Assembly: GCA_963677755.1 (NCBI GenBank)
Contig: OY782506.1
Span: 372,001-436,000 of the forward strand
DNA: 64,000 bases
Origin: JAIOSF01 sp963677755
GTDB lineage: Bacteria; Campylobacterota; Campylobacteria; Campylobacterales; Arcobacteraceae
Reading direction: 5' to 3'
Within the stretch, counting starts at the first letter, position 1. Each line of letters starts with the position of its first letter. This document shows positions 40,087 to 48,204 of the stretch, piece after piece. The position numbers and the translations under genes are program-made. The notes under the pieces were generated by a model that saw only the letters and a list, made by a program, of their open reading frames with translations, ran no database searches and was not told the DNA's origin.

Positions 40087-41850
40087 ATGAATTTTTTATA
40101 TCCAGAAGTATTTTATATGATGTTAATACCTTTAGTACTTTTAATAGTATTAGTGCTTACATCAAAAAACACTATGGAGAGATATTTTTCCAAAGATATT
40201 TTAAATAAATTAAGTGTCGGTGGAAATACTTTAGATAAAAATACACGAAATGGGTTACTCTTTATTACTCTTATCCTTTTTATCATAGCACTTGGACGAC
40301 CAGTGATAAATCAAAAAGAGCAAGATATAAAACAAAAACTTATTCCAATAGTTGTAGCTCTTGATGTATCAACTTCAATGAGAGCAACAGATATTTACCC
40401 AAATCGTATCTCATTAGCTAAAGAGAAACTCAAACAAATTATAGCCTTAAGTCAAAATGCAACTATTGGGGTGCTGCTTTTTGCAAAAGATTCTTTTGTA
40501 TTAAGTCCTGTAACTGAAGATTTTATATCATTAAACTACATTGTAAAAAATCTTGAAACAAATTTAAACTTTCCAAATGGTTCTAATATCTTTGCTACAC
40601 TTGATGCTACAAACTATATGTTGGAAGATTATAATGTGAAAAACCTTATTATTTTGAGTGATGGTGGTAATAGCGATGATTATAAAGAAGAGATAGAGTA
40701 TGCACAAGATAAAAAAATAGCAATATACACTATAGGAATTGCTACAAAAAAAGGGGCAGTAATACCAAATAAAGAAAATGGGTACTTAACAGACAAAGAA
40801 GGAAATATAGTAACAGTAAGCTTGAATGAATCCATAAAAAAATTATCACTTGAAACAAATGGTGGGTATATAGACTTTAGTTTAGACAATAGTGATGTGA
40901 AAGCGATTTTAGAAAGAATTAATACACAGTCACAAAAAGAGGAACTTTCAGTTCAAAAATTTAAAACATATACTGAACTTTTTTATTATCCACTAGCTTT
41001 AGGTTTATTTATCTTTCTTCTTGCTTTGAGTTCAATCCCAACAAATATTTTTAAAAAAAATATAGCAATATTTATTTTAGTAGCAATATACCTAATGCCA
41101 TCTAAAGTAGAAGCAGATATTTTTAATTTTCAAACTATTCAAAAAGCAAATCAAATGTATGAAGAAAAAAAATATAGTGAAGCTAGCAATGAATATAGAA
41201 AACTTCCTTCAACTGCACAAAGTTTCTATAATCTAGGCGATGCACTTTATAAAGAAAATAAATACAAAGAAGCTATAGATACTTATGCAAAAGTTATTAC
41301 AGAAGATGAAGATTTAGAGAGAAAAAAGCTACACAATATGGGAAATAGTTATGTAAAACTAAATGATTTACAAAAAGCAAAAGAGTTTTATGAAAAATCA
41401 TTAAAAATTAAAAAAGATAAAGAAACTCAAGAAAACCTTGATATTGTCAATAAAGAACTAGAAAAACAGAAAAAGCAAAATAAACAGCAAAATAAAGATG
41501 ATAAAAATAAAGAGAATAAAAAAGAAAATCAAAAAAATAAAGAAAATAACGAAAAGAATAAAGAAAATAACGAAAATCAAAAAGAGAAAGAAAATCAAGA
41601 AAAAAATAAAGAAAAAAATCAAAAGCAAGATTCTCAAGAACAAAAAAATCAAGATAAAAAAGAGAAGTCTCAATCAAATAAAACAGAAAATGCAACACAA
41701 GAGCAAAAAAACAAAATAAAAAAAGAAGAGATATCACAAATGGAAGAGAGAAAATGGATGGAACAGTTAGAAAAACAAACTACACCAATACTTTTAAGAA
41801 AAGCAAATACACAAAAAAAGAGTAAAACAGATGAAACAAAACCTTGGTAA
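40087..41850 (+). CDS. VWA-TPR protein, BatA/B-BatC-type fusion
   Basis: The 587-residue protein has an N-terminal membrane pair (about 8-26 and 55-72), a von Willebrand A domain with the metal site ALDVSTSMRATD (DxSxS, residues about 95-99) and ILSDGGNSDD, a third membrane segment (FYYPLALGLFIFLLALSSIP, about 305) and a fourth (IAIFILVAIYLMPSKVEA), then three TPR repeats (YSEASNEYRKL, YKEAIDTYAKV, LQKAKEFYEKSL). The last 120 residues are a Lys/Glu/Asn/Gln low-complexity tail. It combines parts that are separate BatA/BatB and BatC genes in Bacteroides, where they affect aerotolerance. It heads an eight-gene operon. Precise role unknown. Confidence 0.85.
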   Translation: MNFLYPEVFYMMLIPLVLLIVLVLTSKNTMERYFSKDILNKLSVGGNTLDKNTRNGLLFITLILFIIALGRPVINQKEQDIKQKLIPIVVALDVSTSMRATDIYPNRISLAKEKLKQIIALSQNATIGVLLFAKDSFVLSPVTEDFISLNYIVKNLETNLNFPNGSNIFATLDATNYMLEDYNVKNLIILSDGGNSDDYKEEIEYAQDKKIAIYTIGIATKKGAVIPNKENGYLTDKEGNIVTVSLNESIKKLSLETNGGYIDFSLDNSDVKAILERINTQSQKEELSVQKFKTYTELFYYPLALGLFIFLLALSSIPTNIFKKNIAIFILVAIYLMPSKVEADIFNFQTIQKANQMYEEKKYSEASNEYRKLPSTAQSFYNLGDALYKENKYKEAIDTYAKVITEDEDLERKKLHNMGNSYVKLNDLQKAKEFYEKSLKIKKDKETQENLDIVNKELEKQKKQNKQQNKDDKNKENKKENQKNKENNEKNKENNENQKEKENQEKNKEKNQKQDSQEQKNQDKKEKSQSNKTENATQEQKNKIKKEEISQMEERKWMEQLEKQTTPILLRKANTQKKSKTDETKPW

Positions 41851-43333
41851 AATACTTTTATTATTAATTTTTCCTATAGTACTATTTGCACAAGTAAGTC
41901 TAAATGCACCAAAAAGTTTTTTTGAAGGGGATAGTGTAGAGTTTTCTTTAAGTGTAAGTGGAAAAGATATAAAACTTCCAAATATTAAAGATATAGATGG
42001 TTTCGTAGTCCAAAGTTTAGGAACATCTACGCAAACAAATATTATTAATGGTGTACGTAGTGATAAAGTTATCAAAAAATATGCTTTTAGACCCACGAAA
42101 GAAACTATGATACCATCTTTTGAAATAAGTGTAGATGGAAAAATAGAAAAAACACACCCTCAAAAAATACTGATGCAAAAAGTAAAAAAAACTATCTCAG
42201 ATGATTATGACTTAACAATAAGAGTAGATAAAAAAGAGGTTTATGTTGGAGAAAGTATCCATCTAACTCTTTTATTTAAATATAAAAAAGATTTGAATTT
42301 AGTAGGTTTGGAGTTTGAAAAACCCAAGTTTGAAAGTTTTTGGGTGAAAGAATTAAAAGCAAATGAAAAATTACCTGTAGAAAGTGGATATACTTACCAA
42401 AAGTTAGAGTATATTCTTTTTCCACAAAAAAGTGGTAAGCTTTATATTGGACCCATGAGAATTGATGCAGTAACTACTCAAAATAGTTATGGAAATAGTT
42501 TTTTTGTTACAGCCCCAACAAATAGAACAAAAATATATTCTAACAAAATTGAATTTGATGTGAAACCTTTGCCAAACGATATAAAACTTATTGGAGATTT
42601 TTCTATAGATGCTTCAATAGACAAAGATAATGTAAAAGAGGGAGAGGCAATATCCTATAAACTAACCATAAAAGGGCGTGGGAATGTTGATGATATAGAT
42701 GAAGCTAAGTTAACTATTCCAGATGCTACAATTTATGAAAACCCATCAGAAAAAAAGTATGATATTCAAGATAATATTTATGGTGGAATATATACAAAAG
42801 CTTTTTCTATTGTTCCTACAAAAAGTTTTACTATTCCAGAAGTTAAGTTACAATATTTTGATAAAGAATCAAAAACAATAAAAACAATAAAAACAAAAAG
42901 TTTCAAGATAGAAGTGGAACACCAAGAGAAAAAAACTACAAAGCTTGAAGTTGCAGATGATACAAAACAACTAAAAAATGAAAAACCTACTACACAAGTG
43001 ATACAAGTATCTAGTAAGGAGAAGATTTTATATTTTATATTAGGTCTTGTTTTTGGGGTTGTATTAATGATAATCATTTTTATAGCAATGCAAAAAAAAG
43101 GAAAAAAGAAAGAGGATACACCCCTTATAAAAATAGTAAAACAATCAAAAACATCAACTGAGTTGTTAAAAAACTTGGTGGCATTTATAAAAATTGATAA
43201 AGATTTGGATAAAATAATATTTGATCTTGAATCCAATGTAGATTCACAAGATTTAAAAAATATTAAAAAAGAGATAATAACAATATTAAATGCTTTAGAT
43301 AAAAAGGGTATACAATTAGATACAAAATTTTAA
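41831..43333 (+). CDS. batD: BatD-family protein
   Basis: The 500-residue protein has a signal peptide (KILLLLIFPIVLFAQ), a long periplasmic part of repeated immunoglobulin-like strands (APKSFFEGDSVEFSLSVSG, VDKKEVYVGESIHLTLLFKY, DKDNVKEGEAISYKLTIKG), one membrane segment (ILYFILGLVFGVVLMIIIFIA, about 398-418) and a short cytoplasmic tail. This architecture defines BatD (oxygen-tolerance) proteins paired with VWA Bat proteins and MoxR ATPases. No MoxR gene is in the window. It overlaps the VWA-TPR gene by 20 nt; no separate promoter is needed. Confidence 0.88.
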   Translation: MKQNLGKILLLLIFPIVLFAQVSLNAPKSFFEGDSVEFSLSVSGKDIKLPNIKDIDGFVVQSLGTSTQTNIINGVRSDKVIKKYAFRPTKETMIPSFEISVDGKIEKTHPQKILMQKVKKTISDDYDLTIRVDKKEVYVGESIHLTLLFKYKKDLNLVGLEFEKPKFESFWVKELKANEKLPVESGYTYQKLEYILFPQKSGKLYIGPMRIDAVTTQNSYGNSFFVTAPTNRTKIYSNKIEFDVKPLPNDIKLIGDFSIDASIDKDNVKEGEAISYKLTIKGRGNVDDIDEAKLTIPDATIYENPSEKKYDIQDNIYGGIYTKAFSIVPTKSFTIPEVKLQYFDKESKTIKTIKTKSFKIEVEHQEKKTTKLEVADDTKQLKNEKPTTQVIQVSSKEKILYFILGLVFGVVLMIIIFIAMQKKGKKKEDTPLIKIVKQSKTSTELLKNLVAFIKIDKDLDKIIFDLESNVDSQDLKNIKKEIITILNALDKKGIQLDTKF

Positions 43334-43893
43334 TAACTTTAGTATTGTTTACTTATAGTTTTAGTGAACAGTTTGAATGGGGAAGTTTAGTACGAACAAA
43401 TATCACACAAGATGAGGTTGAGACACTTATTCAAAAATATGTAGATGAAAAGTATCCTTTAAAAGTGAAACAATATAAAGAGTACTTAGAGAAGATTAAA
43501 CAAACCAAAATAGAAAAATTTTCAAACAGTACTTTCGCAAATGATGGGTTGATGTGGCAAGACAATACAGATAACATTTCAAAACAACTTAACATGTTAG
43601 AGTCTCGAATATATTGTAAAAAATTAGTTTTAGCAAATAGAAAAGACTGGAGAACTCCTACTTATGATGAACTTTTAAGTTTAATAGATTATAAAAAAAA
43701 TAACCCAGCAAGTTTGGATAAAATAGAATATATAATTCCAAATAAATATTGGAGTGGTTCTAAAAGTATAACTACAAAAAACAATTATTGGTATGTAGAC
43801 TTTAAAGATGGTACCGCAAGTTTTGCTTTAGATATGGAAAAATTCAACATAAGATGTGTACGAGAAATATCAAAGAAAGATGGTGAATATTGA
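43315..43893 (+). CDS. Lcl/DUF1566-domain protein, apparently with an ATT start
   Basis: The exported protein ends in a DUF1566 (Lcl C-terminal) domain: DGLMWQDNTD, then RKDWRTPTYDELLSLIDY, YWSGSKS, NYWYVDFKDGTASF and IRCVRE. The only standard start is TTG 43345, which would leave a truncated leader (MFTYSFSEQFEWG). Reading back in frame gives IRYKILITLVLFTYSFS, a complete signal peptide, beginning at ATT 43315 with AAGG 7 nt upstream; the frame is closed by a stop at 43300. I therefore place the start at ATT, a rare but known initiation codon (infC). Lcl-domain proteins are surface or periplasmic binding proteins. It overlaps the end of batD and the next gene by 4 nt. Confidence 0.7.
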   Translation: MRYKILITLVLFTYSFSEQFEWGSLVRTNITQDEVETLIQKYVDEKYPLKVKQYKEYLEKIKQTKIEKFSNSTFANDGLMWQDNTDNISKQLNMLESRIYCKKLVLANRKDWRTPTYDELLSLIDYKKNNPASLDKIEYIIPNKYWSGSKSITTKNNYWYVDFKDGTASFALDMEKFNIRCVREISKKDGEY

Positions 43894-44315
43894 TGAGGTT
43901 TTTTATTATATTTATTTTTATCACTTTCTCTTTATTTGCAAGTGATTTTGAAAAAAGCATCAATATTGTTACAAACCAAAAACACAATATTATGTGGCAA
44001 GATAATCTTGAATCAACACAATATATAGAAGATATAACTATGGCAAAAACATATTGCGAAAATTTAATTTTAAATGGTTACATTGATTGGGAAATGGCAA
44101 CTATTAAACAGTTATTAAGTATCATAGATATATCAAGTCAAAAGATTGCAATAAAAAAAGAGTTTCAGTATTCCACAGCAACAAAATATTGGTCAAGTAC
44201 CCCATATGTAGCCAATAAAAATCAATATTGGTATGTAGATTTTAAGACAGGTTTAGTAAATCATGAAAATCAAAATAAAAAATATACAGTACGATGTATT
44301 AGGAATCTAAAATGA
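43890..44315 (+). CDS. second Lcl/DUF1566-domain protein
   Basis: The 141-residue protein has a signal peptide (MRFFIIFIFITFSLFA) and one DUF1566 domain parallel to its neighbour: HNIMWQDNLE, ILNGYIDWEMATIKQLLSIID, KYWSSTPY, QYWYVDFKTGLV and VRCIRNL. The pair are clear paralogs, arisen by duplication, with the upstream copy keeping a longer N-terminal helical region. It overlaps both neighbours by 4 nt (ATGA type), so it is translationally coupled in the bat operon. Ligand unknown. Confidence 0.8.
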   Translation: MMRFFIIFIFITFSLFASDFEKSINIVTNQKHNIMWQDNLESTQYIEDITMAKTYCENLILNGYIDWEMATIKQLLSIIDISSQKIAIKKEFQYSTATKYWSSTPYVANKNQYWYVDFKTGLVNHENQNKKYTVRCIRNLK

Positions 44316-45067
44316 TGATGAAAAACTTATTGTTAATCTTCATGATAGTTTCTTCTGTAGTGGCTATTGAAAATCCATATAAAACTTTACCTTCAAATGA
44401 AAAACTTAACATTTTGGTAAACTATTTTATAAATGAAGAGTTGCAAAATTTAAAACCAGTAAAACCAATTAAAGAGAAGTTAAAAGATGATGATGCAAAT
44501 TTAGAGCCAATAAAATATGAACAATATTTTAATTATATTCAAAGAATAAAAGCAATTCGAGAAAGTAGAGAAGATGAACAGAAAAAAATAGATGAAAAAT
44601 ATCAAGGGCAACTAGCTTTTTATAATAGAAAACTCAACAAACTTAAAAAAGTGTATGATGACCCTCAAAATTTTAATCCAATTTTACAAAGAAGTATCAA
44701 TAAAGCTTTCAAAGTAGTCTATGGAAAGCCTACATTTCAAAATATTGAATATGATGAAAATAATGATGAATTTCAAGCACAGTTAACAACAAAAAATATC
44801 TATAAAATGGATAGTTTTTCACCTAAAAAGGTATATTTTAAAATTTCTAAAAGTGATGTAGATAGTTTTTTTTCAAATTATGAAAACTCTCAAATTACTG
44901 TATTGTTTGAATATAGTAATAATGTGTTAATCTATAATAGTATAATATTTAAATATAATGACACTCTCTATAAAGGTGTATTTGTAGATAAAATAGATGA
45001 TGAAATTAAACTAGATATAAAGATTAATGATGATATATTTCGTTTAGAAAAAATAGAAAAAATTTAG
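44312..45067 (+). CDS. hypothetical periplasmic protein in bat operon
   Basis: I do not recognise this family. The 251-residue protein has a signal peptide (KNLLLIFMIVSSVVA), a charged helical middle (YFNYIQRIKAIRESREDEQKK, about 70-115) and a C-terminal half of beta strands (IYKMDSFSPKKVYFKIS, SQITVLFEYSNNVLIYNS). It has no cysteines or lipobox. It overlaps the preceding Lcl gene by 4 nt and is followed 10 nt later by the HlyD-like gene, so it belongs to the same envelope operon. Confidence 0.7.
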   Translation: MMMKNLLLIFMIVSSVVAIENPYKTLPSNEKLNILVNYFINEELQNLKPVKPIKEKLKDDDANLEPIKYEQYFNYIQRIKAIRESREDEQKKIDEKYQGQLAFYNRKLNKLKKVYDDPQNFNPILQRSINKAFKVVYGKPTFQNIEYDENNDEFQAQLTTKNIYKMDSFSPKKVYFKISKSDVDSFFSNYENSQITVLFEYSNNVLIYNSIIFKYNDTLYKGVFVDKIDDEIKLDIKINDDIFRLEKIEKI

Positions 45068-45077
45068 GATAAAGAAG

Positions 45078-45788
45078 ATGAAGAAAATTATAAGTAGTTT
45101 ACTATTGTTAAGTTCAGTAAGTTTTGCTACAAGTTATTTTGCAAAAGTTGAGCCAATTAATAGTTACAGTATCAAATCAAGTGTTAGTGGAAAAGTGGTA
45201 TATGCTAATAGTTCATTGGAATCTAAAACTGTAAATAATACAATGGTCGTAAAACTTGATGATAGTGTTGATAAGATAGATTTAGAACAATCTCAAAAGA
45301 AACTAAAAAATATGAAACAAATATTAAAACTTCAAGATAATACTTTAGAAAGTTTCAAAAGAGTATCATCAAAATCACAGTTTGACAAAGATAATCAAAG
45401 AATAGTGATACTTAATACAGCTTCAACTATCAATGACTTAGAAACAAAAGTAGCTACTTTAAAAGATACAATAAACAATAAAAATTTAATTGAAAAAAAT
45501 AGTTATATTTATGATGTTGCAGTTGAAGTTGGAGATTATGTTAGTCCAGGAACACTTCTTTATACAGCAATGGATTTAACACAAGGGAAAGTTGAGATAT
45601 TTATCCCAATTGATGAAGCTACAACTATAAAAGACAAAGCAATATATCTTGATGATACAAAATCAGATTTAAAAATATCAAAACTCTATACAGTTGCAGA
45701 TACTCAACATATCTCTTCTTATAAGTGTGAGATTATTATCCCAAGTCCAACAATATTTTCAAAACTTGTAAAAATAGAATTTAAATAA
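45078..45788 (+). CDS. HlyD-like periplasmic adaptor protein
   Basis: The 236-residue exported protein (signal KKIISSLLLLSSVSFA) has a lipoyl-like beta hairpin split around a coiled coil: SIKSSVSGKVVYANSSLESKTV before it and VEVGDYVSPGTLLYTAMDL after it, with the helical hairpin at about 75-145. This is the core of membrane-fusion proteins but the C-terminal membrane-proximal domain is nearly absent, so it is a minimal form. It has no partner RND or ABC pump; the next gene is an MFS transporter. AAAGAAG precedes the ATG. Confidence 0.7.
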   Translation: MKKIISSLLLLSSVSFATSYFAKVEPINSYSIKSSVSGKVVYANSSLESKTVNNTMVVKLDDSVDKIDLEQSQKKLKNMKQILKLQDNTLESFKRVSSKSQFDKDNQRIVILNTASTINDLETKVATLKDTINNKNLIEKNSYIYDVAVEVGDYVSPGTLLYTAMDLTQGKVEIFIPIDEATTIKDKAIYLDDTKSDLKISKLYTVADTQHISSYKCEIIIPSPTIFSKLVKIEFK

Positions 45789-45793
45789 ATACC

Positions 45794-46969
45794 TTGACAC
45801 ATCTTGAACTTTTAAGGGTAAACAAACCCTTACGACAATTGACTTATGTGCAGTTTATAGCATATTTTGGAGCATGGTTTTCAAATGTTGCTATATATAC
45901 AATGCTTGTACAGTTTGATGCTAGTGCTTTTATTATAGCAACTGTGACTGCTTTTCATTTTTTGCCAGGGGTAATTCTTTCACCGTTTAATGGTTCAATA
46001 GTAGATAGAATAGAAGTAAAAAAACTAATGACCGTACTTCTTGTAACAGAGATGAGTATGACACTTTCTTTTTTATTTATTAATAGTATTGATGACGTGT
46101 GGTTGTTAATGTTACTTCTTTTTATACGAATGGGAAGTGCTTCTATTTTTTTTACAACTGAGATGACATTATTGCCAAAACTTTTAAGTGGTGAAGCTTT
46201 GATTAAAGCAAATGAAATTCATTCGATGGTGTGGTCTGTTACATTTACAGCAGGTATGGCATTAGGTGGAGTTGTTGTAACTCTTTTGGGTGTTAAAACA
46301 TCATTTATAATTGATGGAATTCTTTTTTTTATAGCTATAGGAATTTTGTCTCAAATTCAATTTAATATTGATATGGAAAAAGTAACTCATAGTATCTTTC
46401 AAACAATTAAAGATGGATTTGAGTACTTAAGAAACAATAAATATCTTTTTCATTATATGTTTTTACACTCTACAGTTGGCTTTACAATATTTGATACTAT
46501 TATTACACTATTGGCAGACAAACATTATAAGTATGTAGTAGCAATACCACTTGCCATTGGACTTACAAATGGTATGCGAGCATTGGCACTGATGATAGGA
46601 CCAATATTTTTAAGTAGTTGGATAAATAAACAAAGAATGTTTTATATGTTTTTAGGACAAGGTGGAGCAATTATATTATGGGCATTTTTACAATATGATT
46701 TTTATTTAGGGTTATTCGGAATGTTTTTAGTGGGACTTACTACAACAACAATATGGTCATTTACCTATACTATGCTTCAAGAAGAGGTTGAAAGAAAATA
46801 TTTAGGAAGAGTGTTGGCATATAATGAGATGATCTTTATGCTTTCAACTGTAGTAACTACTTTTTTTATAGGGATAATGGCATCAATAGTTACATTGAAT
46901 ATAATTACAATACTATTAGGTATTGCATTTATAGGTGTTGCATATTATTACAAAAGGATATTTTTATGA
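45794..46969 (+). CDS. MFS transporter
   Basis: The 391-residue protein has about twelve membrane helices and MFS marks such as NGSIVDRIEVKKLM (the loop 2-3 motif, relaxed) and a charged central loop after helix 6. It resembles the MFS_3 (EntS-type exporter) group. The start is TTG 45794 without a Shine-Dalgarno, 5 nt after the stop of the HlyD-like gene; a stop codon at 45782 in frame prevents a longer protein, and the next ATG codon is inside helix 1. Expression may rely on coupling. Substrate unknown. It overlaps the next gene by 4 nt. Confidence 0.82.
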   Translation: MTHLELLRVNKPLRQLTYVQFIAYFGAWFSNVAIYTMLVQFDASAFIIATVTAFHFLPGVILSPFNGSIVDRIEVKKLMTVLLVTEMSMTLSFLFINSIDDVWLLMLLLFIRMGSASIFFTTEMTLLPKLLSGEALIKANEIHSMVWSVTFTAGMALGGVVVTLLGVKTSFIIDGILFFIAIGILSQIQFNIDMEKVTHSIFQTIKDGFEYLRNNKYLFHYMFLHSTVGFTIFDTIITLLADKHYKYVVAIPLAIGLTNGMRALALMIGPIFLSSWINKQRMFYMFLGQGGAIILWAFLQYDFYLGLFGMFLVGLTTTTIWSFTYTMLQEEVERKYLGRVLAYNEMIFMLSTVVTTFFIGIMASIVTLNIITILLGIAFIGVAYYYKRIFL

Positions 46970-47211
46970 GTATGGATTTAAATATAGACAATATTGAGAT
47001 AAGAGTGTTACTTTTAGCACTCTATAAAAAACAAGATGATGAAAGTTTTAGTGATATACTTGGTGTGATGGAAGAGAGTAGGGTATTTACAAAAAAAGTA
47101 GGAAAAAAATATCTTAAGTATCTTAGAAATGAAAATTATATCACAGAGGATAGTTTTACAATGGTAGGATTGGAAAAAGCAAAAGAAATAGAACTAGAAT
47201 TTAAAATTTAA
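46966..47211 (+). CDS. hypothetical small helical protein at the end of the bat operon
   Basis: The 81-residue soluble protein reads like a small winged-helix domain (IEIRVLLLALYKKQDDESFSDILGVM, then KYLKYLRNENYITEDSFTMVGLEKAKE) but lacks a recognisable family motif. It overlaps the MFS gene by 4 nt (ATGA) and ends 45 nt before tRNA-Leu. A regulator of the operon is a possible guess only. Confidence 0.6.
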   Translation: MSMDLNIDNIEIRVLLLALYKKQDDESFSDILGVMEESRVFTKKVGKKYLKYLRNENYITEDSFTMVGLEKAKEIELEFKI

Positions 47212-47255
47212 ACTATTTTGTAGTAATCTTTTGCTACAATCTCACTCTTCAAAAT

Positions 47256-47339
47256 GCAGATGTGGTGGAATGGTAGACACGCGGGCTTGAGGGGCTCGTG
47301 CTTAACGGCGTGTGAGTTCAAATCTCATCATCTGCACCA
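47256..47339 (+). tRNA. tRNA-Leu (anticodon GAG)
   Basis: The 84-nt gene folds into a cloverleaf: acceptor GCAGATG pairs with CATCTGC, the anticodon arm CGGGC-TTGAGGG-GCTCG carries GAG in the loop, a long variable arm as expected for leucine (about 47300-47314), a T-arm GTGAG-TTCAAAT-CTCAT, and an encoded CCA end. It reads CUC/CUU. It is alone. Confidence 0.96.
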
Positions 47340-47500
47340 TTATTAAAACCCTCAATCATTAACTTTATAACACTTTAAAAACTTCTTTTTTGATATTTAT
47401 ACTACTTTTGTTGGTAAAATTCTAATCTTTTTTACATGTTACACTTGTGACTTGAATGTAGGTAATAATTATACAAATCAACAATAAAACACAAATATCA

Positions 47501-47530
47501 TTGACAAATTTCTTATAATAAAGATACAAT
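47501..47530 (+). promoter_or_regulatory. promoter of gph
   Basis: TTGACA (47501-47506), an 18-nt spacer, and TACAAT (47525-47530), 29 nt before the gph ATG, with AAAGGAG as Shine-Dalgarno. The -35 consensus match is notable in this genome. Confidence 0.65.
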
Positions 47531-47558
47531 TTCATTATATTTATAAAGGAGATTTCTC

Positions 47559-48200
47559 ATGAAAAAAGCGGTAATATTTGATCTCGATGGGACACTTATT
47601 GATTCATTAGAAGATATAGCAATCAATGCAAATAAAGTTTTAAGAGAGTTAAACTGCCCAACACATTCTCTTGAACAATATAGATATTTTGTTGGAGATG
47701 GTGCAAAAGTATTGATAGAAAATGCGATGCCAAAATATGTATCGAAAAATTGTCTGAATGATGCTTTAAATTTGTTTATACAACTGTATGAACAAAATCT
47801 CCATACAAACACAAAACCATATGAAGGTATAAAATCACTTTTAAACAAACTTGTAGAACAAAATATTCCAATCTCAATATTATCAAATAAGCCAGATAAG
47901 TTTACGAAACTTTATGTGGAGAAACTTCTAGGAGATATCCCTTTTATTGTTGTTTCTGGTCAAAAAAAAGAGATAAAGAAAAAGCCACACCCTGCGGGTG
48001 CTTTAGATATAGCCCAAAAACTTCATATAGATAGTCAAGATATTTATTTTGTAGGAGATACTCCTACTGATATACAAACTGCAAAAAATGCAAATATGGT
48101 TGCAGTTGGTGTATCTTGGGGATTTAGAACCGTTGCTGAGTTAGAACAAAATGGTGCTGATTTTATTATAAAAGCACCTCATGAGTTATTGGAGTTATAG
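47559..48200 (+). CDS. gph: phosphoglycolate phosphatase-like HAD hydrolase
   Basis: The 213-residue HAD enzyme has motif I VIFDLDGTLIDSLEDI, motif II ISILSNKPDKF, the lysine KKKPHPAG and motif IV FVGDTPTDIQTAKNAN. The helical cap (about 20-90) and length match Gph, which removes phosphoglycolate arising from DNA repair or Rubisco activity; related HAD phosphatases cannot be excluded. It has its own promoter and ends 4 nt before the convergent GGDEF-EAL gene. Confidence 0.88.
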   Translation: MKKAVIFDLDGTLIDSLEDIAINANKVLRELNCPTHSLEQYRYFVGDGAKVLIENAMPKYVSKNCLNDALNLFIQLYEQNLHTNTKPYEGIKSLLNKLVEQNIPISILSNKPDKFTKLYVEKLLGDIPFIVVSGQKKEIKKKPHPAGALDIAQKLHIDSQDIYFVGDTPTDIQTAKNANMVAVGVSWGFRTVAELEQNGADFIIKAPHELLEL

Positions 48201-48204
48201 TTCC

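Noticed and set aside
41500..41680. Repeated A-rich units that could look like a CRISPR or tandem array
   Set aside because: Units are irregular, coding, have no unique spacers between them, and no cas genes are in the window.
41447..41737. Long frames on both strands within the low-complexity tail region of the VWA-TPR gene
   Set aside because: They mirror the A-rich repeat, translate to runs of K/I or F/L/I, and have no ribosome-binding site; the sense frame carries recognised domains.
43345..43893. TTG at 43345 as the start of the first Lcl-domain gene
   Set aside because: It would remove most of the signal peptide and has no Shine-Dalgarno; the upstream ATT gives both.
47256..47339. tRNA-Leu as an attachment site of an integrated element
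   Set aside because: No integrase, no repeat of the tRNA 3' end nearby, and flanking genes look chromosomal.
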